NCBI GenBank assembly: GCA_008360975.2
Contig: CM039184.1
Location: 43,409,797-43,473,796, forward strand
From: Lichenostomus cassidix
Lineage: Eukaryota > Chordata > Aves > Passeriformes > Meliphagidae
Reading direction: 5' to 3'
DNA length: 64,000 nt
Below, piece after piece: positions 61,381 through 64,000 of this stretch (the stretch's first letter is position 1; each line of letters begins with the position of its first letter). A program made the position numbers and the translations under genes. The notes beneath the pieces are model-generated. The model saw only the letters and a program-made list of their open reading frames with translations. It had not been told where the DNA came from and did not search any database.

Positions 61381-64000
61381 GACACCTAATAAATCTTTCT
61401 GTTCAGCCTTTTAACAGACAATAGTTAAATAATAGTATCTCAGATGGCAAGACTGAGGCAGTGACAATTTCAGTGACCAGCAAAGCATTTGTTTCTCTGC
61501 TGGAAACAAACATTCAAGACACATTTTTCCCACATTTGAATTTAATTCCAAAATGCTGAAAAGGTCTTTAAACATCTGATGAGATGGGGGTTTTTTTGTT
61601 TGGTTGTTTTATTTGTTTTTTTTTAATAAAGAAATTCTTAATTTTGATGGCTTTGCGATCCTGCATTAACTAGTTTTTTAACATAGCAACAAGGTCAGCA
61701 TTATAGGATGCAGTGATTTCCATTAGAACGCAATGTCCTTCTGCCTTTTTATATTTTTCTTTATTATTTCATTACCTAAGGCACCTTTCTTTATCCAAAC
61801 ACATTTTTGTAATTTAATTTTCATATTATCTTTGCTGTTGGCTTGCTTCATCCTCTTATGAATTGCAAATTAAAAAAAAATCTGAAAAAAAATTGTGTTA
61901 TACCCTTCATAAAAGAGAACTGTTATATTTGTATTCAAATACAAATTATTCAAAATGTAGGTTGAAAGACCTACTGTCGAAAGAGACATATTCTTCTTTT
62001 TCCTGTGTCCCAATAGTGTCATTAACACTTTGAGCTTAGCTCTTGCCAACCCTGAAAAGTAACTGCTGTCATCTATATCACCAAAATCACTGAAGAGAAC
62101 GCGATGTGATACGCTAAGTCCACCAGAATAAGGAACTTTGCAGAACTTTACATATAAACTTGACTTTTTAATATCTATCCATAAGTTTTATTTGCTTTGT
62201 ATAGAATCTTAATAAGTGATTACTTAATATCTAAATATACATCAGTTTGATACTGAATAAATAGGCATAGCAGAATAAAAAAAATCTGTCTTAGTACTAT
62301 GAAATTGAAGTGATAGGACAGATCCTTACACAATTCAGGGATGGAATTCAGCTTTATGTATTCAAAAAAAAATTGTTTCCTTTTTCTTTTTCCCCTTTAA
62401 CATTAGAAAGTTAGCTTGTTTGTTTTCAGTCTGCTTTGTTCTCCCTGCAATAAAATGTCATTTTTGTAGGGTTTGGTTTGGTAAAATTTGATTCCATACC
62501 TTGGTTTGAGACAGATGAGATTAGATTGGATTTTGTCAACTTCCTTTGAGTTTGTCATCAAACCCCTATGAAGACTGTGTAAGGTAAAAGAAGATTGAAT
62601 GAAGTTGCACATTAAAAAACCCAACCCCAAAGAAAAAAACCCAACAAAAAGGTCCTGCATATAGCAGGTATACAGGGATAAAACAGACAAAGTAGATTAG
62701 AGTTTTTGCAAGCCATATGAAATAATCTTTTTTGTTCTCTTACCACTTTTGAGGCTTCTGCTAGCATACTGTCCTGGGCACTGCTCTACCAGTGCAGAAA
62801 TGAACCAGCTGGAGAAGGTTTCGAAGAAGGTGAGAATAATCAAAGTTCTTGGGTTTTAGACTGTCTGAGAAAAGACTGGAATATAAATTCTAAAAATCTA
62901 TATAAAATAATAATGAAGGGGAATAATGTAAGTCTCAAAATAGATCAAAAGTGTGTTAGCAGTTCTGAACTTGGTCTCTATGCTCTGTACAGATGTTTTG
63001 TGTCAATATGCTTTAGGAAAAAATACAAAAGAAAAGAAATATGACTTCTCATGTTACAGAAACTATGTTTAAATCTATGAAAAAGCAGATAAAAGTTGGC
63101 CCATTGAGATAGTAGGGGAAGAAAGGAGCAGGTTATTTTGTGGGTTCTATTTGCAGTGATGTGGATTTATTGTGAGAAATATCTGTAGTGTATATATCTT
63201 TCTGATATGCCAGAGATGTGCTGCACACATTTTGAAGGAACTTCAACTGCACTGTGCAAAGCCCTTTTGATTTTTAATTTTCTGTCACTTCATCGTATAT
63301 GCTATTAGAACTTGTGTCCACAAACACTCTCTAACTGGATTTCTGTAGAATACCATTATTTTTTCCCTCCTATTTGTGATAAGCTCCCTTTAACTATCTT
63401 GCATCCCAACCTTAATCCTATGTCTGATGTACAGTATTCAAAAAATAGCTCCATCCAGAATAGGACCACTAAAAATTGCATTGTTGACCAATATAAAATA
63501 TGTGAATTAGAAGAGTAAGATAATCTAGTATAATTAAATCTTTTCCTGTACATCTGATAATTCAGGCTCCCTGAGGAGGTATGCACATAGTTTATACTTC
63601 CATTTTCAAGTCCTGTTTTCAGCAAAGCATGTAAAAACCTGTTAACTTTTCAGAGTTTGCTTTGTCATTCGTTCTATCTAATTTAAATTAATGCTGTGTT
63701 CATATCATCAGTCCTTCATCAAGCTCATAAAGGTGAGAGAGTAGAAATTTAAAATGATTAGGAGTCAGACTATTTATGGTTCTAACATCTTTTAAATCCT
63801 CTTGAATAATTACATGGGAAGAATAGACATCTAGAAGAAGTCAGATCATATGGCACAGGCTACTCATTGCCTGTTGGTTTTATGGAAAACATTTTGTGTA
63901 CAAATTCTTTTTCATCACTGATGTTTAATGTCTATTTCAGTAAATAAATTTTAAAGTACTGATATTATAATGCATAACATGATATATTTAAAATTCTTGT
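61381..64000. other. AT-rich noncoding stretch, one speculative exon only
   Basis: G/T or A/C strings lie at about 61584-61626, 62464-62482 and 62612-62650. Open frames are 68-95 codons with no recognised content, and two overlap on opposite strands at 63312-63625. A possible short exon at 62754-62829 is treated in the findings. No gene is called. Confidence 0.55.

Overview
The window looks like AT-rich, gene-poor nuclear DNA from a bird, most likely a songbird. The basis is the repeat content. There are CR1 LINE fragments, including two copies of the conserved CR1 3' end and one decayed reverse-transcriptase segment. There is one long LTR that resembles a widespread avian ERVL-type LTR, and two solo LTRs with the architecture of songbird endogenous retroviruses. 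I see no L1/Alu-type mammalian repeats and nothing bacterial. I found no convincing protein-coding gene, tRNA, rRNA or CRISPR array. The open frames are all short, and the longest (about 206 codons, minus strand, near 16.4-17.0 kb) lies antisense inside an LTR. The window is best read as intergenic desert or the inside of a very large intron.

Layout. 1-7990: AT-rich unique-looking DNA with homopolymer runs, an E-box cluster near 1.5 kb and a strong splice-donor match at 211. 7996-8799: minus-strand solo LTR with an exact 5-bp target-site duplication, TATA box, polyA signal and a 34/35-bp tandem repeat in U3. 10121-10413: CR1 3' end, minus strand. 15929-15969: a perfect 18-bp-arm hairpin. 16286-17318: plus-strand ERVL-like LTR. 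17701-17826: an AT pentanucleotide microsatellite. 25612-25680: probable CR1 scrap. 27340-27498: A/C-rich low-complexity tract. 29424-29445: perfect 22-bp palindrome. 31704-31882: compound GATA/GACA array. 36336-36380: 15-bp triplicate. 39985-40046: CR1 3' terminus, plus strand. 43868-44457: CR1 reverse-transcriptase fragment, minus strand, with a broken active-site box. 48330-48480: possible old LTR. About 55658-56203: plus-strand solo LTR. 55-63 kb: a cluster of short G/T- or A/C-rich strings and a speculative 76-bp exon at 62754-62829.

No genes work together here. The functional elements that can be argued from sequence are LTR promoter and polyadenylation signals on both strands, plus candidate regulatory patches that need cross-species alignment. 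LTR and CR1 identities rest on resemblance to consensus sequences as I recall them, not on a search. No previously undescribed system is evident. The most distinctive items are the dimeric U3 repeat of the first LTR, the perfect hairpin at 15.9 kb and the right-end cluster of G/T-rich strings.
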